64,000 bases of DNA from Aureibaculum luteum (GCF_003449015.1 NZ_QRGD01000010.1:1-64000), one strand, 5' to 3'. Positions 8,186 through 17,053 are shown, numbered from the stretch's first letter. Notes: a model not told the origin generated them from the sequence alone. Translations and numbers: made by a program.

Positions 8186-9304
8186 ATGAATAGTCGTAGA
8201 AAATTCATTTATGATATCTCAAAAGGAATGGCTTTTGTAGCCTTAGCACAATCTGGAATTTCTTGTAAAACGAAAGAGGAACCGGCCTTTAGTGACCGCA
8301 TGCTACCGGCACCCGTTGGTGGTGGTTTTGAAATGGAAAACTATTGGGTATGGGGTTCTTCCGTGATAAAAGGTGAAGATGGAAAATATCATATGTTTGC
8401 TTCTCGTTGGCCAAAAGATATTGGCTTTGGTAAATGGGTTACTAATTCTGAAATTGTTAGAGCTGTATCTGATACTCCAGTAGGTCCATATACCTTTCAA
8501 GAAGTTGTTTTACCAATACGAGGTAAAGATTATTTTGATGGTTTGGTTACACATAATCCTAGAATAATAAAATATGGTGACTATTACCTACTTTATTATT
8601 TTGGTACTACATACGATTTTGACATACCAGAAACCAATGTAAATATTTGGGGAGATGACAGAGCTCGTAAAGCATGGATGAACAAAAGAATTGGTATGGC
8701 TTATTCTAAATCAGTTTTAGGTCCATGGAGACGTATGGATCAACCGGTATTAGAACCGCGACCAGGAAAATGGGATGCCACGATAACATCAAATCCCGCT
8801 CCTGTAGTTAATGAAAAAACAGGTGAAATTCTTTTGATTTACAAATCATCCACAAATGGCCCAGAACCACCACTGCTATTGGGTGTTAGTAAAGCCGCTG
8901 GGATGCAAGGTCCTTATCTTAGAATTAAAGACGAACCTATATTTAATTTAGACACGAGTAAAACCAATGAAAATGATGTAGAAGATCCTTTTGTATGGTG
9001 GGCAGGTGATCATTATGAACTTATAATGAAAGATCGCTTTGGCCATATTTGTGGTGAAAAAGGTGGTGGAATACATGCCTTATCAAAGGATGGTATTCAT
9101 TGGGAATTTGCTCCTAATCCATTAGCCTATAGTAAAACCATTTTATGGGATAATGGGAAGACTGTTTATCAAAACCATTTTGAAAGACCTTCATTATTAA
9201 TTGAAGACGGTAAGCCAACGCACCTCTTTGCAGCAACGGGTATTGGCTCAAAAGAATGGACATTTGAAAAAACTTGGAATATGGTAATTCCCTTAAAATC
9301 ATAA
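8186..9304 (+). CDS. Five-bladed-propeller glycosidase (GH43/GH117-like), Tat lipoprotein
   Basis: The N-terminus has a twin-arginine-like motif (SRRKFIYD, residues 3-10) and a lipobox ending GISC (Cys27), so the enzyme is probably exported folded and anchored as a lipoprotein. The mature part shows the repeating blades of the GH43/GH32/GH117 superfamily: WVWGSSVIKGEDGKYHMFASR, HNPRIIKYGDYYLLYYFG, ATITSNPAPVV and NDVEDPFVWWAGDHYEL. The Asp and Glu residues in these blades are candidate catalytic acids. It follows the multidomain hydrolase with a two-base gap. The exact GH family and sugar are not resolved. Confidence 0.78.
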   Translation: MNSRRKFIYDISKGMAFVALAQSGISCKTKEEPAFSDRMLPAPVGGGFEMENYWVWGSSVIKGEDGKYHMFASRWPKDIGFGKWVTNSEIVRAVSDTPVGPYTFQEVVLPIRGKDYFDGLVTHNPRIIKYGDYYLLYYFGTTYDFDIPETNVNIWGDDRARKAWMNKRIGMAYSKSVLGPWRRMDQPVLEPRPGKWDATITSNPAPVVNEKTGEILLIYKSSTNGPEPPLLLGVSKAAGMQGPYLRIKDEPIFNLDTSKTNENDVEDPFVWWAGDHYELIMKDRFGHICGEKGGGIHALSKDGIHWEFAPNPLAYSKTILWDNGKTVYQNHFERPSLLIEDGKPTHLFAATGIGSKEWTFEKTWNMVIPLKS

Positions 9305-9401
9305 AAGTTAATCTTATTAGGTTATAATGCCATTTTACCCTAATACCGAACTCTATTTAAGCCGTAACAATTTTATGGCTCATACCAATAATTAAAAAAC
9401 A

Positions 9402-10397
9402 ATGACCACATTACCTGTTATAGCCTCTACCCTTTCCGCAAAAGCATTAGGCGAATTCACCATAGAACAATATGGATTACATAAAAATTTTAATTGTAAG
9501 TTATTTAGAACAGGGATGAATCACACGTATTTTCTTTCAGATAATGAGAGTAAATATGTTCTAAGAGTTTACAGCCATAATTGGAGATCAGAATCTGAAA
9601 TCAATGAAGAACTAACGCTATTAAACGTATTAAATAAAAGTAATTTAAGTGTTTCAATTCCTATCCCCGATAAAAACGGTAGCCTTATTCAAGAAATTAA
9701 AGCTCCGGAAGGTATGCGGTATGCGGTTCTTTTTTCTTTTGCTAAAGGTGATAAAATTAGATTTATGAACGAGGAGACCTGCTACGCAATAGGTTCTCTA
9801 ATGGCTAACATTCATAAAACCACTTTAAACAACACTATTGACCGTATTACCTATAACAAAAAGTCGCTTATAGAATTGCCTTATCACTACTTGAAGCAGT
9901 ACTTTTCAGAGCGTTTACCTGAAATGGAATACATCAAAAAAATTGGAGCATCTTTTAAAAATAAAGATTTTGAAAATTCAAAAAAGGGAATTGTCCATTT
10001 GGATATATGGTATGATAATATGGCCATTACCAAAACTAAAGAAATTACAATCTTCGACTTTGATTTTTGCGGAAATGGATGGCAAATTTTGGATATTGCT
10101 TATTTCTGTAATCAGTTATTTAATATAGAATCTGACAAAAAAGTGTACGAAATAAAAATGCAACATTTTTTAGAAGGTTACCATAAAATAAATCCCTTAT
10201 CAACTAATGAGCTTACATTAATTCCAAAAGCAGGGTTGGCTATATTCGTGTTTTATTTGGGTGTTCAAAGTCAAAGGTTTGATTGGTCAAATATTTTTCT
10301 CTCTGAAAATTACCTAAAAATGTATACAAACAGAATGAAATCATGGACGGAATATAACGACTCCAATAAAATAGTTTTAAATAATTCTTCGATTTAA
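9402..10397 (+). CDS. Aminoglycoside/choline-kinase-like phosphotransferase
   Basis: The protein has the APH kinase fold. The catalytic loop reads HLDIWYDN (His199, Asp201, Asn206), followed by the metal-binding FDFDF (218-222) and GWQILDIAYF. The N-lobe has YVLRVYS around residues 52-58. Relatives phosphorylate small molecules or act as stress kinases (SrkA-like), and there is no reason to call it antibiotic resistance. It lies 97 bases downstream of the glycosidase on the same strand, so a sugar or amino-sugar substrate is possible but unproven. Confidence 0.8.
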   Translation: MTTLPVIASTLSAKALGEFTIEQYGLHKNFNCKLFRTGMNHTYFLSDNESKYVLRVYSHNWRSESEINEELTLLNVLNKSNLSVSIPIPDKNGSLIQEIKAPEGMRYAVLFSFAKGDKIRFMNEETCYAIGSLMANIHKTTLNNTIDRITYNKKSLIELPYHYLKQYFSERLPEMEYIKKIGASFKNKDFENSKKGIVHLDIWYDNMAITKTKEITIFDFDFCGNGWQILDIAYFCNQLFNIESDKKVYEIKMQHFLEGYHKINPLSTNELTLIPKAGLAIFVFYLGVQSQRFDWSNIFLSENYLKMYTNRMKSWTEYNDSNKIVLNNSSI

Positions 10398-10518
10398 TTA
10401 CAGGAAGTAATCTTTAAGGTATTGCGAAAGCACAACTATCCGCTTCATTTTCAGTTCTAATACTGCAATCAAAACTATCACAAATTAAAATTATGTAATT
10501 CTTAATCATAAAAAAAAA

Positions 10519-10536
10519 CCACTTCAACTGAAGTGG
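10519..10536 (-). terminator. Intrinsic terminator of the thioredoxin operon
   Basis: CCACTTCA and TGAAGTGG form an 8-bp stem with a two-base loop. Read on the minus strand it is followed by a run of eight T, placing it about 45 bases after the last gene of the thioredoxin operon. Confidence 0.85.
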
Positions 10537-10580
10537 CTTCTTATTGTAATTATTTACTATTGTATGTTACTGACAACAAA

Positions 10581-10838
10581 TTAATTATCAATAGACCCCA
10601 TAACACGTTTCATAAATGAATTTAGTGCTTCTTTTTTGGGAGTACCTTCTTTAATCATTTTATTTACTTCTAAAGCACCGTACATATTAGAGATAATTTC
10701 TCCTATAACATCAAGTTCTTCATCTTTTAATGAAGGTACCTCTGTTAAGTGCTCTAAAGTTTCAATAGTTTCGACTAAAAAGTCTTCATCATTGTCTTCA
10801 ATGAATTGGGACAAATGTTTAATTACTGGTAACTTCAT
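10581..10838 (-). CDS. Small acidic protein, DUF6952-like thioredoxin partner
   Basis: An 85-residue soluble, acidic, largely helical protein with no signal peptide and no cysteine. I associate it with the DUF6952 family, which in Flavobacteriia sits directly behind thioredoxin/peroxiredoxin genes. Its start overlaps the end of the thioredoxin gene by 20 bases, indicating coupled translation. A role in thiol redox metabolism is inferred only from position. Confidence 0.72.
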   Translation of the reverse strand: MKLPVIKHLSQFIEDNDEDFLVETIETLEHLTEVPSLKDEELDVIGEIISNMYGALEVNKMIKEGTPKKEALNSFMKRVMGSIDN

Positions 10839-11133
10839 CTACTAATTCTTTTAACACATCTAACTTATTCGTTTGTGTTTGATTAACAAAAATGCCATTT
10901 TTAAAAGTAGCAAATGTTGGTAGATTATCTACCGTTGCTAATTTTCTAGATTCCGGAAATTTTTCAGCATCAGCTATTACAAAAGTAATATTTTCTAATT
11001 CAGAGGCCAATTTCTTAACCTTTGGTTTCATAATTCTGCAATTACCACACCATGTGGCAGAATACTGAACAACAACGGTTTCATTGTTGTTCACTATTTC
11101 TTGTAAGTTATCTTCACTTAACTCTTGAACCAT
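10819..11133 (-). CDS. Thioredoxin family protein
   Basis: A cytoplasmic dithiol reductase of 104 residues, the normal thioredoxin size. The active site reads WCGNC (Cys29, Cys32) instead of the canonical WCGPC. This makes it a divergent thioredoxin rather than a classical TrxA, because the residue before the second Cys tunes redox potential. The cis-Pro is visible in VDNLPTFATF near residue 74. It lies between peroxiredoxin and the DUF6952-like gene and is a plausible reductant for that peroxiredoxin. Confidence 0.9.
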   Translation of the reverse strand: MVQELSEDNLQEIVNNNETVVVQYSATWCGNCRIMKPKVKKLASELENITFVIADAEKFPESRKLATVDNLPTFATFKNGIFVNQTQTNKLDVLKELVDEVTSN

Positions 11134-11152
11134 AATTATATATTTTAAATTA

Positions 11153-11191
11153 CAAACTCTAAATTTTAATAAATTTAAAATTTAGAGTTTG
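11153..11191 (-). promoter_or_regulatory. Long hairpin between peroxiredoxin and thioredoxin genes
   Basis: A perfect 16-bp stem (CAAACTCTAAATTTTA and its inverse at 11176-11191) with a seven-base loop sits 13 bases after the peroxiredoxin stop. The following minus-strand sequence is only moderately T-rich. It may be a leaky terminator or RNA-stability element that keeps peroxiredoxin expression above that of the downstream genes. Confidence 0.6.
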
Positions 11192-11203
11192 ATATATTAC
11201 TAA

Positions 11204-11842
11204 TTAGTGAGAAGCTAAATATTCAGCAGTTCCTTTTGCATTTGCTTGCATAGCTTCTTTACCTTCTTCCCAGTTTGCAGGACAAACTTCACCTTTTTCT
11301 TGAACATGAGTTAAAGCGTCAACAATACGTAAGTATTCATTCACGTTTCTACCAATTGGCATATTGTTTATACTCTCGTGTTGTACAACACCATCTTCAT
11401 CAATAACATATGTTGCTCTATAGGTTACGTTATCACCTTCAACCTGTACAGTACCTGTAGCTTCATCATACGTTTCATTGGTAATATCTAAAACACCTAA
11501 GATACTAGATAAATTACGGTTACTATCCGCTAATATTGGATAAGTAACACCTTCTATACCTCCATTATCTTTTGGTGTATTTAACCATGCAAAATGCACT
11601 TCTGGTGTATCACAAGATGCTCCAATTACAATTGTATTTCTCTTTTCAAATTCAGCCATAGCTCCTTGAAAAGCATGCAATTCAGTTGGACATACAAATG
11701 TGAAATCTTTAGGGTACCAAAACAACAACACTTTTTTGTTATTATTTTTTGCTTCTTCGAATACATTTACTTTAAATGTATCGCCCATTTCATTCATTGC
11801 GTCTACATTTAAATCTGGAAATTTTTTACCTACTAATGTCAT
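11204..11842 (-). CDS. Typical 2-Cys peroxiredoxin (AhpC/Prx1 type)
   Basis: Reduces hydrogen peroxide and organic peroxides in the cytoplasm. The 212-residue protein has the peroxidatic site FTFVCPTE (Cys51) and the resolving cysteine in GEVCPANW (about 187), with an intact C-terminal extension including a YL segment of the sensitive type. The thioredoxin gene follows on the same strand, giving a self-contained peroxide-reducing unit. A TATATTTG box lies 36 bases upstream of the start codon. Confidence 0.95.
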   Translation of the reverse strand: MTLVGKKFPDLNVDAMNEMGDTFKVNVFEEAKNNNKKVLLFWYPKDFTFVCPTELHAFQGAMAEFEKRNTIVIGASCDTPEVHFAWLNTPKDNGGIEGVTYPILADSNRNLSSILGVLDITNETYDEATGTVQVEGDNVTYRATYVIDEDGVVQHESINNMPIGRNVNEYLRIVDALTHVQEKGEVCPANWEEGKEAMQANAKGTAEYLASH

Positions 11843-11877
11843 TTTGTTTTATTGTTTTAAGCGTTATTTTCTAAGTA

Positions 11878-11885
11878 CAAATATA
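11878..11885 (-). promoter_or_regulatory. Bacteroidetes -7 box of the peroxiredoxin gene
   Basis: On the minus strand this reads TATATTTG, a match to the Bacteroidetes TAnnTTTG -7 element, 36 bases before the start codon. No TTTG was found at the ideal -33 distance. Confidence 0.55.
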
Positions 11886-11989
11886 ACATGCAAAAAACTC
11901 AAATCATAGAGATGATTATGCAATTTTTTTATACGATTATAAGGATTATTTATGATGATGAGTGAATAGTCTTATTTAACTAAGAAGTA

Positions 11990-12112
11990 TTGTTTAAGCG
12001 ACTCAATCAGCAAATATAAATCGCGTAGAAAATCTGCTAGTCCCGAAGCTTCGGGATTCGTTAGTAGGCTAGATCTGGCAATATATTATATACGGATTAC
12101 AACAGTTTTTTT
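11990..12112 (-). repeat. Dispersed 3'-end repeat, copy 1
   Basis: Read on the minus strand, this starts at the stop codon of the lipoprotein gene and matches 40231-40360 on the plus strand over about 120 bases. Shared blocks are CGT(A/G)TATAAT, ACGAATCCCGAAGC, CGGGACT, GATTTTCTA and GTTTATATTTGCT-like. The centre is a perfect palindrome, CCCGAAGCTTCGGG (12042-12055). In both copies it follows a short accessory gene in the same orientation, so it moves or is kept with the gene's 3' end. Confidence 0.75.
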
Positions 12113-12598
12113 TCAATATTCATAAGTAATTTGTTCATTCCATCCATAAATATTTAATTGTAATTCACTTTGCCCATCAATTTGAATTGGTGTTATGTCA
12201 AAGGAAACTGTTTTTTGAAAAACAGTTAGACATAACTCTTCATTGATTAATTTCATTTTGAGAGCTCGTTGTAATGGAAAAACAGTATAAAAAGCATCTA
12301 CACTATATAAATTCTCTTCCCACAAATCCGGTCCACATCCGCTAGAACCGAACGTTATTTCTAAGCAATCATTTTTTAATTCGACATCAGTTATTTTATA
12401 ATTTGAAGTATTAATCCCATTAAAATCGTCCTCCAAAATAATTTCAGATATGAAATTACAATTATCGTCAATCGTTGACTTATCATCTGAATTACAACTG
12501 AAAATTAATATACAAAATAAACCAATAAGAACAGTTTTATTCCTTACGTGTGGTTTGTTTTCTATCAGATGTAAAAAGGTTGAAAAGGTTGTGTCCAA
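12113..12598 (-). CDS. Hypothetical lipoprotein with 3' dispersed repeat
   Basis: Family not recognised. A hydrophobic signal followed by the lipobox ILIFSC and an Asn/Ser/Asp-rich linker marks an outer lipoprotein. The mature part (about 125 residues) is beta-rich with two Cys in DNCNF and GCGPDLW. The only ATG start gives about 20 extra residues before the signal (MDTTFSTFLHLIENKPHV). The natural start would be expected at RNKTV, but the codon there is GTA, so the start is uncertain and may have decayed. Only 24 bases separate it from the regulator gene upstream, and its 3' end abuts the dispersed repeat, so it looks inserted. Confidence 0.65.
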   Translation of the reverse strand: MDTTFSTFLHLIENKPHVRNKTVLIGLFCILIFSCNSDDKSTIDDNCNFISEIILEDDFNGINTSNYKITDVELKNDCLEITFGSSGCGPDLWEENLYSVDAFYTVFPLQRALKMKLINEELCLTVFQKTVSFDITPIQIDGQSELQLNIYGWNEQITYEY

Positions 12599-12622
12599 TG
12601 TCTTACAATACTTGTATAAATC

Positions 12623-13786
12623 CTACTTACTAGCAAACAACTTTACATCATCTTCAGACACCTCGGTATTACCCAAAATGATTAAACGTTCTACCACATT
12701 TCGCAATTCACGAATATTTCCGGTCCAATCGTATTCTTGTAGTTTTTTTATGGCCTTATCAGAAAATGATTTTTTAGCAGTTCCTTGTTCATTTGCAATT
12801 TTTTCAGCGAAGAAATTTATCAATAAAGGGATGTCTTCACGTCTGTCGTTTAAGGCAGGTACTTTAATTAATATCACAGCCAATCTATGATATAAATCTT
12901 CCCTGAAATTACCTTCAGATATTTCTTTTTTCAAATTTTTGTTAGTCGCTGCCACAACACGTACGTTGACTTTAATATCTCTATCACTACCTACTCTGCT
13001 AATTTTATTTTCTTGTAAAGCTCGCAACACTTTAGCTTGAGCTGACAGGCTCATATCACCAATTTCATCTAAGAAAATAGTACCACCATTTGCAGCTTCA
13101 AACTTACCTGCTCTGTCTTTATTTGCCCCAGTAAATGATCCTTTTACATGCCCAAACAATTCACTTTCTATCAACTCTGATGGAATTGCAGCACAGTTCA
13201 CCTCTACCATAGGCGATTTAGAGCGTTCACTTTTTTCGTGCAACCAATGTGCAACCAACTCTTTTCCCGTACCGTTTGGCCCAGTAATTAGCACTCTAGC
13301 ATCAGTAACGGCAACTTTTTCTATAATATCTTTTATATGTGAAATAGCATCGCTATTACCCACCATTTCATAATTTTTACTGACCTTTTTCTTTAGTTTT
13401 TTATTTTCTACAACTAAACTCTTCTTATCTAAGGCATTACGTACCGCATTCAACAATCTATTTAAATCAGGTGGTTTAGAAATATAATCAAATGCTCCCA
13501 AACGCATCGTTTGTACTGCGGTATCTAAATCACCGTGCCCAGAAATCATCAACATTGGTATTTCTGGTTTTATTTTTTGTGTTTTTTCCAAAACTTCTAC
13601 CCCATCCATTTTTGGCATTTTAATATCACATAACACCAAATCATAATCATTATTTTTGATCATTTCCATACCTACAAGACCATCTTCAGCCTCTTCAACT
13701 TCGTAGGTCGCGTTTTCTTCAGAAATAATCTTTTTTAATACTCTGCGGATCGCCGCTTCATCTTCAATAACTAATATTTTTGGCAT
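12623..13786 (-). CDS. NtrC-family sigma-54 activator lacking the Fis DNA-binding domain
   Basis: A response regulator of 387 residues when started at MPKILVIEDE. A longer frame exists but adds ten non-family residues. The receiver domain (1-120) has the phosphorylatable Asp54 in LVLCDIKMPKMDG. The AAA+ domain (about 140-365) has GPNGTGKE as Walker A, the sigma-54 contact loop GSFTGA and the Walker B sequence GGTIFLDEIGDMS, then WTGNIREL and RNVVERLIIL. The chain stops 13 residues later (SEDDVKLFASK), so the usual C-terminal Fis-type helix-turn-helix is absent. It may activate sigma-54 polymerase without enhancer binding. No sensor kinase gene is adjacent. Confidence 0.92.
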   Translation of the reverse strand: MPKILVIEDEAAIRRVLKKIISEENATYEVEEAEDGLVGMEMIKNNDYDLVLCDIKMPKMDGVEVLEKTQKIKPEIPMLMISGHGDLDTAVQTMRLGAFDYISKPPDLNRLLNAVRNALDKKSLVVENKKLKKKVSKNYEMVGNSDAISHIKDIIEKVAVTDARVLITGPNGTGKELVAHWLHEKSERSKSPMVEVNCAAIPSELIESELFGHVKGSFTGANKDRAGKFEAANGGTIFLDEIGDMSLSAQAKVLRALQENKISRVGSDRDIKVNVRVVAATNKNLKKEISEGNFREDLYHRLAVILIKVPALNDRREDIPLLINFFAEKIANEQGTAKKSFSDKAIKKLQEYDWTGNIRELRNVVERLIILGNTEVSEDDVKLFASK

Positions 13787-13859
13787 TTTATTTAGGATTT
13801 TTGGTCGGAAGACCAACGTTTATTATTTTATTATTTAAATGCAATTATTGTTCCATCTT

Positions 13860-14696
13860 TTATTTTACAGCATCTGTATTGTAAATATGCACATCTCTTT
13901 GTGGAAATGGAATGGTAATATTATTTTCCCTGAACAACCTATCAATTTCAAATCTGATATCACTTTTTGGAATACGCACATTAAAACTGTCATTAATTGA
14001 AAAAGCAACTCTAAAATCTAAAGAACTATCTCCAAAATTCATAAATAAAACTTTTGGTTCTGGCTCATTTAATACTGCAGGGTTGGTTTTTACTGCTTTT
14101 AGAAGTAAAGACTCAACCAATTTAACATCACTACCGTAAGCAACACCAACATCTACTACTTCTCTTGTTTCGATACCATTTGCAGTCCAATTATACAAAC
14201 TATTGGTCAGATATAAATGATTTGGGATCACTAATACTTTATTATCCACAGTAACCGCTCTCGTGGTTCTTAGTTTAATTTCTTCTACTCTACCCACTTT
14301 TCCGTCCAATTCAATAATATCACCCACATGCACAGATTGATCTACCAATATAAATACTCCAGAAATTATATCTTGAAATAAGGTTTGTAATGCCAACCCA
14401 ATACCAATTAATAAAGCCGCCGAAGCCGTAAAAAGTGCGGTTACATTTACACCAATATTATCGAACGTTATGATTAAAATGATTAAATAAATAAACCAGC
14501 GTCCAAAAGAAAATAACGAAACAAATTTTACTTGATCTTGTTTCGGTAGTTTTCGAGTCACTAATTTCCGTATCCATTTTAAAACAAATGATGTAGCAAT
14601 AAGAGCAATTATTACAATTAACAACCCCTTATAGGTAATAGCTATTGAGTCAGAAAATCTAATTGGTCTATTTAGAAGGTTAATTAAATCGTACAT
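13860..14696 (-). CDS. Small-conductance mechanosensitive channel (MscS family)
   Basis: A 278-residue inner-membrane osmotic release valve. About three hydrophobic helices are seen: residues 22-42, 65-85 and 88-108. The third has the Gly/Ala-rich pore pattern (ALFTASAALLIGIGLALQTLFQDIISG). The MscS beta domain follows with VHVGDIIELDGKVGRVEEIKLRTT and IPNHLYL. The size matches E. coli MscS (286). It is 73 bases upstream of the NtrC-like regulator on the same strand and 17 bases downstream of the ABC permease. Confidence 0.94.
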   Translation of the reverse strand: MYDLINLLNRPIRFSDSIAITYKGLLIVIIALIATSFVLKWIRKLVTRKLPKQDQVKFVSLFSFGRWFIYLIILIITFDNIGVNVTALFTASAALLIGIGLALQTLFQDIISGVFILVDQSVHVGDIIELDGKVGRVEEIKLRTTRAVTVDNKVLVIPNHLYLTNSLYNWTANGIETREVVDVGVAYGSDVKLVESLLLKAVKTNPAVLNEPEPKVLFMNFGDSSLDFRVAFSINDSFNVRIPKSDIRFEIDRLFRENNITIPFPQRDVHIYNTDAVK

Positions 14697-14713
14697 AAAT
14701 TAAATTGATGCTG

Positions 14714-16033
14714 TTAATATTTAAGCCATTTATACAACTCCTTATATGTAGGTTTCTTACCATACATTAAAATACCCACTCTATAAATTTTAGCTGCAAA
14801 TAGTACAGTAATATAAAATGTTCCAAACAATATTAAAACCGACAATAATTGTTGCCAAATAGGTACCCCAAAAGGAATACGCATTAACATAACTACAGGC
14901 GATGTGAACGGAATGTAAGAAAAAACTTGTGATACCATACCATGTGGATTTTCAATTACCGTAAAAAAACCGACATAAATAGCCAACATTAACGGCATAA
15001 TTATGGGCATCATAAATTGTTGAGTATCCGTTTCATTATCTACAGCGGCACCAATGGCAGCATATAGCGAAGCATATAATAAATAACCTCCAATAAAAAA
15101 TAAAATAAACATTATAATAAGGTTAGCCAACGGCATATTATTTATCTCTTGAAATATAGTTGTAAACATTTGTTGAGCCTCATCATTTTGCGATGCCTGT
15201 TTTATCAGCTCTTCCTGTTGTTGTGCCATTGGGCCTTGAGACGTTTCCACTCCGAAAAATGCAGAAACTCCAATCATTAATGCCGAACCAATTATTATCC
15301 AAACTGTAAATTGAGTTAGACCCGCCAAAGTAGTTCCGAATATTTTACCTAATAATAATTTTATTGGTTTTACAGAGGAAATAATAATTTCTATAATTCT
15401 ACTCGTTTTTTCTTCAATAACACTCCTCATAATCATGTTTCCATAAATAATGATAAACATAAATAATAAATAACCTGCAGCCCCTCCAAAAATCAACTTC
15501 ATGTAGTTACCTACTTTGGATGTTTTTTGGCCATCAAAGGTTTCTAAGTTAGCTCTTACTTTAATTTTTAATTTACTTACAAGAACTGGGTCTAAGCCTG
15601 ATTCTTTTAGTTTTATAGCTCGAGCTTCCTCTTCAATTTTATCTTCAATAGTATTCATTACACCTACCGAAGGCGATTCTTCTGAATAAAATTTAATTTT
15701 ATCGGCAATAGCATCTACATTTTCAGCCGGTGGAATATATAACAACCCATAATTTTCAGCTTTTCTTACTAATTGCTTGGCATCTTCTAAATTTAAGCCT
15801 GTTAAAATATCATATTTTGTATGCTCAGAATTTTCAAACTTATTGGCAAATAAATTACTTTCATCTAATACTGAAATGGTTTTTACTCCGTCATTATTCA
15901 ATTGCGTTAAAAAGCCAATTAAAGCAAAAATACCCACCATAATTAGCGGACTTAAAAATGTCATGATGATAAATGACTTATTTTTGACTTTATTAAGATA
16001 TTCTCTTTTTGTAATTAGAGATAAATGATTCAT
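14714..16033 (-). CDS. ABC-2 type transporter permease (NatB-like)
   Basis: A 439-residue membrane subunit. One helix near the N-terminus (about 22-42) is followed by a roughly 150-residue extracytoplasmic domain, then five to six helices from about residue 180 with the RSVIEEKTSRIIEIIISSVKPIKLLLGKI segment that is diagnostic of the NatB/YhaP group. Members extrude sodium or small toxic compounds with a NatA-type ATPase, which is encoded one base upstream, so both are surely co-expressed. Substrate not determinable from sequence. Confidence 0.92.
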   Translation of the reverse strand: MNHLSLITKREYLNKVKNKSFIIMTFLSPLIMVGIFALIGFLTQLNNDGVKTISVLDESNLFANKFENSEHTKYDILTGLNLEDAKQLVRKAENYGLLYIPPAENVDAIADKIKFYSEESPSVGVMNTIEDKIEEEARAIKLKESGLDPVLVSKLKIKVRANLETFDGQKTSKVGNYMKLIFGGAAGYLLFMFIIIYGNMIMRSVIEEKTSRIIEIIISSVKPIKLLLGKIFGTTLAGLTQFTVWIIIGSALMIGVSAFFGVETSQGPMAQQQEELIKQASQNDEAQQMFTTIFQEINNMPLANLIIMFILFFIGGYLLYASLYAAIGAAVDNETDTQQFMMPIIMPLMLAIYVGFFTVIENPHGMVSQVFSYIPFTSPVVMLMRIPFGVPIWQQLLSVLILFGTFYITVLFAAKIYRVGILMYGKKPTYKELYKWLKY

Positions 16034-16034
16034 A

Positions 16035-16961
16035 TTAATAATTTTGAACAGTTTGAATAAAAATATCGTTTACACTTGGAATTACCTCAACAAAATGAGT
16101 AAGTTCACCTTTAGAAGTCAAATGCTGTATGAGTTGATTTGCAGGTAATTTATCGTCAATTTTAATATTGAATTGCAACTCATCGTTTAAGCTTTTAAAA
16201 GTAGCGTCAGTCAATTCGAAGTTTTCTTTTAAATTTTGAATTGCTTCAGCTTTGTTATCCGCAATTAGGCCTACTTGATAAATATTCTTTTTAAATTGAC
16301 GTTTTATATCTGTTAATTTTCCTTCTAAAACTTTATTAGACTTATGAATTAAAGCAATATCATCACATAGTTCTTCAACAGATTCCATTCTATGTGTAGA
16401 AAAAATTACTGTAGCTCCTTCTTCTCTTAACTTTAAAATTTCATCTTTAATAAGGTTCGCATTAATAGGATCAAAACCACTAAAAGGTTCATCAAATATT
16501 AATAATTTTGGCTGATGAAGTACAGTTACTATAAACTGTATTTTTTGAGCCATCCCTTTAGATAGTTCTTGAATTTTCTTATTCCACCAATCGCCAATTT
16601 CAAATTTATCAAACCAATATTTTAATCTTGCCTTGGCTTCTGATTCTGACAATCCTTTTAATTGTGCCAAATAAAGGGCCTGCTCCCCTACTTTCATCGA
16701 TTTATATAATCCGCGTTCTTCTGGCAGATAACCAATATCCTTAATATGATCTGGTTTTAAAGGTTCACCATCCAAAGTTATCAACCCTTCATCAGGCATG
16801 GTAATTTGATTGATAATTCTAATTAATGTTGTTTTACCGGCTCCGTTTGGACCTAAAAGTCCAAAAATGCTTCCCTTAGAAACATTTATTGAAACATTGT
16901 TTAAAGCCTTGTAATCGCCGTAATTTTTAACTACATTTTCAGCAACGAGAATATCACTCAT
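16035..16961 (-). CDS. ABC transporter ATP-binding protein (NatA-like)
   Basis: ATPase partner of the ABC-2 permease directly downstream. Walker A is GPNGAGKTT (about 35-43), the signature is LSKGMAQKIQ, Walker B is LLIFDEPFSGFD, and the H-loop is STHRM. The C-terminal 85 residues form the extra DUF4162-type domain common in NatA-like ATPases. The length, 308 residues, is normal for this group. Confidence 0.94.
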   Translation of the reverse strand: MSDILVAENVVKNYGDYKALNNVSINVSKGSIFGLLGPNGAGKTTLIRIINQITMPDEGLITLDGEPLKPDHIKDIGYLPEERGLYKSMKVGEQALYLAQLKGLSESEAKARLKYWFDKFEIGDWWNKKIQELSKGMAQKIQFIVTVLHQPKLLIFDEPFSGFDPINANLIKDEILKLREEGATVIFSTHRMESVEELCDDIALIHKSNKVLEGKLTDIKRQFKKNIYQVGLIADNKAEAIQNLKENFELTDATFKSLNDELQFNIKIDDKLPANQLIQHLTSKGELTHFVEVIPSVNDIFIQTVQNY

Positions 16962-17053
16962 ATTTTAATTTTATTTTTCAAAGATATTGATTTGACGTTG
17001 TTAACTGCCAATTGTTACTTAGTAATTTAAATATATTACTAAGATTAAAGATA

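Noticed and set aside
9402-10397. Aminoglycoside resistance gene
   Set aside because: Only the general APH kinase motifs are present; such kinases act on many substrates and nothing points to aminoglycosides.
13801-13816. TTGGTC/GACCAA hairpin upstream of the NtrC-like gene as terminator
   Set aside because: On the minus strand it is not followed by a T run, so it is only a hairpin in the leader region.
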